Of a stretch of DNA of 64,000 nucleotides, positions 63,792 through 64,000 are shown one piece after another; position 1 is the first letter of the stretch; each line of letters opens with the position of its first letter. A model generated the notes under the pieces. That model made no database searches. It saw only the letters and a list, made by a program, of their open reading frames with translations, and was not told the origin of the DNA. The stretch is from contig NZ_QVMV01000052.1 of NCBI RefSeq assembly GCF_003417465.1, positions 62,001-126,000 on the forward strand. Reading direction: 5' to 3'. This DNA is from Wenzhouxiangella sp. 15190 (GTDB lineage: Bacteria; Pseudomonadota; Gammaproteobacteria; Xanthomonadales; Wenzhouxiangellaceae). Both the position numbers and the translations under genes were made by a program.

Positions 63792-64000
63792 TCAGGCTCC
63801 CTGAAAGGCGCGAATCGTGCCGACGGCCAGCCCCTCGATCGCGAAATCACTGCCCGGTTTGACATGGATGCTGGCGTAGGCGGGATTTTCACTGTCCAGA
63901 TAGATACCCCGGCCCTTTCGTCGAAGTCGCTTGACGGTGACTTCGTCGTTGATGCGCGCAACCACGACCTGTCCGGCGCGCGCCTCCGGTGTCCGGTGCA
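63792..64000 (-). CDS. lexA: LexA repressor, C-terminal part (5' end outside window)
   Basis: SOS-response repressor that cleaves itself when RecA is activated. Only the last 69 codons lie in the window, read on the minus strand. They show [20 protein letters not shown], which contains the catalytic lysine of the Ser-Lys dyad (K156 in E. coli numbering, VTVKRL), and the ending [16 protein letters not shown], matching the LexA C-terminal peptidase domain. UmuD has similar parts, but the VKRL wording and the [11 protein letters not shown] end fit LexA better. The gene is convergent with the S9 peptidase; a small hairpin (GGGAGC/GCTCCC, 63784-63801) covers its stop codon. Confidence 0.9.
   Translation of the reverse strand, partial: HRTPEARAGQVVVARINDEVTVKRLRRKGRGIYLDSENPAYASIHVKPGSDFAIEGLAVGTIRAFQGA

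Overview
The window looks like chromosomal DNA of a GC-rich gammaproteobacterium. Conserved gene orders support this: rnc-era-recO-pdxJ, ypjD/yfjD divergent from ffh, rpsP-rimM-trmD-rplS, amiB-mutL-miaA-hfq-hflX-hflK-hflC-DUF2065-purA, and serC-pheA-hisC-aroA-cmk-rpsA-ihfB-lapA-lapB. The gene complement (TonB receptor beside a secreted S9 peptidase, wbpM-like dehydratase after lapB, bactofilin with an M23 peptidase) and a NaChBac-type sodium channel suggest an aquatic or salt-exposed relative of Xanthomonadales/Wenzhouxiangellaceae. That placement is inference from memory, not from a search.

Layout. 1-3000: end of rnc, then era, recO, pdxJ. 3000-7900: a REC-Hpt phosphorelay protein, a large AsmA/YdbH-like envelope protein, and the CorC-type yfjD with ypjD. 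7900-11480: ffh and the ribosomal/tRNA operon, closed by a clear terminator. 11600-14850: bactofilin and M23 peptidase (coding regions overlapping by 97 bp) and an HExxH lipoprotein. 14900-24900: htpG, sodium channel, hslR, an MFS permease convergent with a P-type ATPase, slyD, aidB and nsrR. 25000-33250: cell-wall amidase, mismatch repair, tRNA modification, Hfq and the HflX/HflKC operon. 33240-43980: purA, serS, serine/aromatic/histidine biosynthesis, cmk, ribosomal protein S1 and IHF-beta. 43980-50040: lapA/lapB and surface-polysaccharide genes, an esterase and nfuA. 50040-50880: a gene-free 0.8 kb inverted-repeat region. 50880-58310: two small cytochromes c, a secreted unknown, glutaryl-CoA dehydrogenase, a fused 2-oxoacid dehydrogenase E1, isocitrate dehydrogenase and an omega-amidase-like protein. 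58310-64000: TonB receptor with a leader, S9 peptidase, and the 3' end of lexA.

Most genes are ordinary housekeeping. The structure not explained by genes is intergenic. Eight gaps carry AT-rich or low-complexity elements of three word families: TTCGAA-type (five copies), CACGGAAA-type (two) and AACACAGATG-type (one). Seven of the eight are built as two inverted arms around a spacer. They sit between intact genes and make no protein. The 50.04-50.88 kb gap holds a different, larger inverted repeat whose arms share boxes in mirrored order but carry different hairpins. These non-coding elements are the best candidates here for something poorly described.
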